From positions 1-6,696 of the forward strand of contig JACPHN010000157.1 in assembly GCA_016188575.1 (NCBI GenBank): DNA of 6,696 nt. The letters run 5' to 3'. Under the pieces are notes generated by a model. The model saw only the letters and a list, made by a program, of their open reading frames with translations. It did no database searches and was not told the origin of the DNA. Below are positions 6,390-6,696 of this stretch, piece after piece. Within the stretch, counting starts at the first letter, position 1. Each line of letters begins with the position of its first letter. A program made the position numbers and the translations under genes. The DNA comes from Candidatus Schekmanbacteria bacterium. GTDB lineage: Bacteria; CSSED10-310; JACPHN01.

Positions 6390-6516
6390 TGCATAATCGC
6401 GCCTACGCACTTCGCGCGACAATGTGCATCACACGTTTTTCGGCTGGGGTAGGACGGGCTTAGAGGTCGGCTGACGACGGGATGAAATCCGGTGCAATCG
6501 GAGCGTGCCGCGGGTT

Positions 6517-6534
6517 GCGCGGCAGAGGCCGCGC
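6517..6534 (-). terminator. Short GC hairpin directly after the right-hand gene
   Basis: On the minus strand GCGCGGC, loop CTCT, and GCCGCGC form a perfect 7-bp stem starting two bases after the TAG stop at 6539-6537. No T-run follows. It could stabilise the mRNA 3' end or contribute to termination with the downstream T-tract hairpin. Confidence 0.35.
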
Positions 6535-6536
6535 GC

Positions 6537-6696
6537 CTACTGGGCAAGAAGCTGGTCGAGCTCTTCGCGAAACACCGCCAGGCTCTGCGCGACGATTGCC
6601 CGGCGGAGCAGCGCATCCAGCACCTGCAAGTCGTCGAGCCCCTGGACTTGTCGGGCAAGACCCGCCGGCACCACGGTAAAGCGCGTGGTGAGCACG
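6537..6696 (-). CDS. C-terminal fragment of a minus-strand protein, possibly Rpn/transposase-like family
   Basis: The frame enters from the right edge and ends with TAG at 6539-6537, giving 52 visible residues. The last 35 (QGLDDLQVLDALLRRAIVAQ and on to ELDQLLAQ) form an amphipathic helical tail. The pattern LTTRF, then a hydrophobic/Pro step, then D-D-L-x-x-L-x-x-L-L-x-x-A-x-x-A-x-S-L resembles the C-terminal tails of many Rpn-family and DUF4351-type proteins, where RFG.LP is followed by a helix with L...L...A.SL. I see no catalytic motif because the nuclease core lies outside. That this frame is coding is well supported by composition; the family is a tentative call, strengthened slightly by the nuclease-family start at the other end of the window. 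The gene is convergent with the protease gene. Confidence 0.5.
   Translation of the reverse strand, partial: VLTTRFTVVPAGLARQVQGLDDLQVLDALLRRAIVAQSLAVFREELDQLLAQ

Larger units (their letters stand above)
6048..6536. other. Intergenic region between convergent genes, without a convincing gene
   Basis: About 490 bases separate the stop of the protease gene from the stop of the minus-strand gene on the right. Open frames here lack any recognisable protein feature. The interval holds the right 19-bp repeat, a bipartite hairpin (6196-6254), a possible minus-strand terminator (6295-6333), a REP-like palindrome (6367-6389) and a short hairpin next to the right gene's stop (6517-6534), a structure-rich pattern usual for the space between convergent genes. 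Confidence 0.6.

Noticed and set aside
4368-6422. Long minus-strand open frame (684 codons) opposite the beta-helix and C-terminus
   Set aside because: The same antisense effect applies. The plus strand here has clear FN3, stalk and anchor features, while the minus translation is a low-complexity Arg/Gly mixture.
6435-6520. Possible cobalamin-riboswitch-like stretch (GGGATGAAATCCGGTGC)
   Set aside because: Only a loose resemblance to pieces of the B12-box region. The order of conserved elements is wrong and no suitable downstream gene is present on that strand.
6254-6658. Minus-strand open frame of 134 codons overlapping the right-hand gene
   Set aside because: It overlaps the 52-residue C-terminal reading frame, which has a much more protein-like helical pattern. 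The overlapping frame is Arg/Ser/Cys-rich and unstructured.

Overview
The window comes from a GC-rich bacterial chromosome with third codon positions dominated by G and C. It is built around one very large secreted-protein gene. The encoded protein has a Sec signal peptide, a subtilisin-type protease, a beta-helix, FG-GAP repeats and a Thr/Pro linker before a C-terminal membrane anchor. This suggests a diderm, environmental lineage, such as a delta-proteobacterial-grade, Binatota-like or Chloroflexota-like organism. No single trait fixes the phylum, so this placement is low confidence.

Layout. (1) At 1-62, minus strand, is the N-terminus of a gene opening with the TDPHDRFFR motif of the Rpn/YhgA-like recombination-promoting nuclease family; it runs off the left edge. 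(2) At 63-1073 there is about 1 kb without a convincing gene. It holds possible promoters in both directions, a 9-bp-arm inverted repeat at 427-462 and the first copy of a 19-bp direct repeat at 860-878. (3) At 1074-1289 is a remnant: a signal peptide followed by the first turn of a LamG-type lectin domain. It is cut off and runs in frame into the next gene. (4) At 1407-6047 is a 1546-residue modular S8 protease on the plus strand. (5) At 6048-6536 is a non-coding interval. It holds the second copy of the 19-bp repeat just after the stop codon, a two-part hairpin at 6196-6254, a possible minus-strand terminator and a REP-like element. (6) At 6537-6696, minus strand, is the C-terminus of another gene, possibly also of the Rpn family.

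The most notable object is the architecture of the large protein. A seven-blade FG-GAP/VCBS propeller (blades 47-49 residues, DLDGDGDND calcium loops) appears to sit inside a right-handed beta-helix. The helix sequence stops at about residue 632 and resumes at about residue 969 as if uninterrupted. With the N-terminal protease, Ig-like and FN3 modules and a Thr-Pro stalk plus anchor, this looks like a cell-surface calcium-dependent adhesin/protease.

The large gene, its in-frame LamG remnant, the flanking 19-bp repeats and the nuclease-family genes on both sides together suggest a rearranged or transferred locus. That history is inference. No tRNA, rRNA, CRISPR array, complete insertion sequence or metabolic operon was seen.
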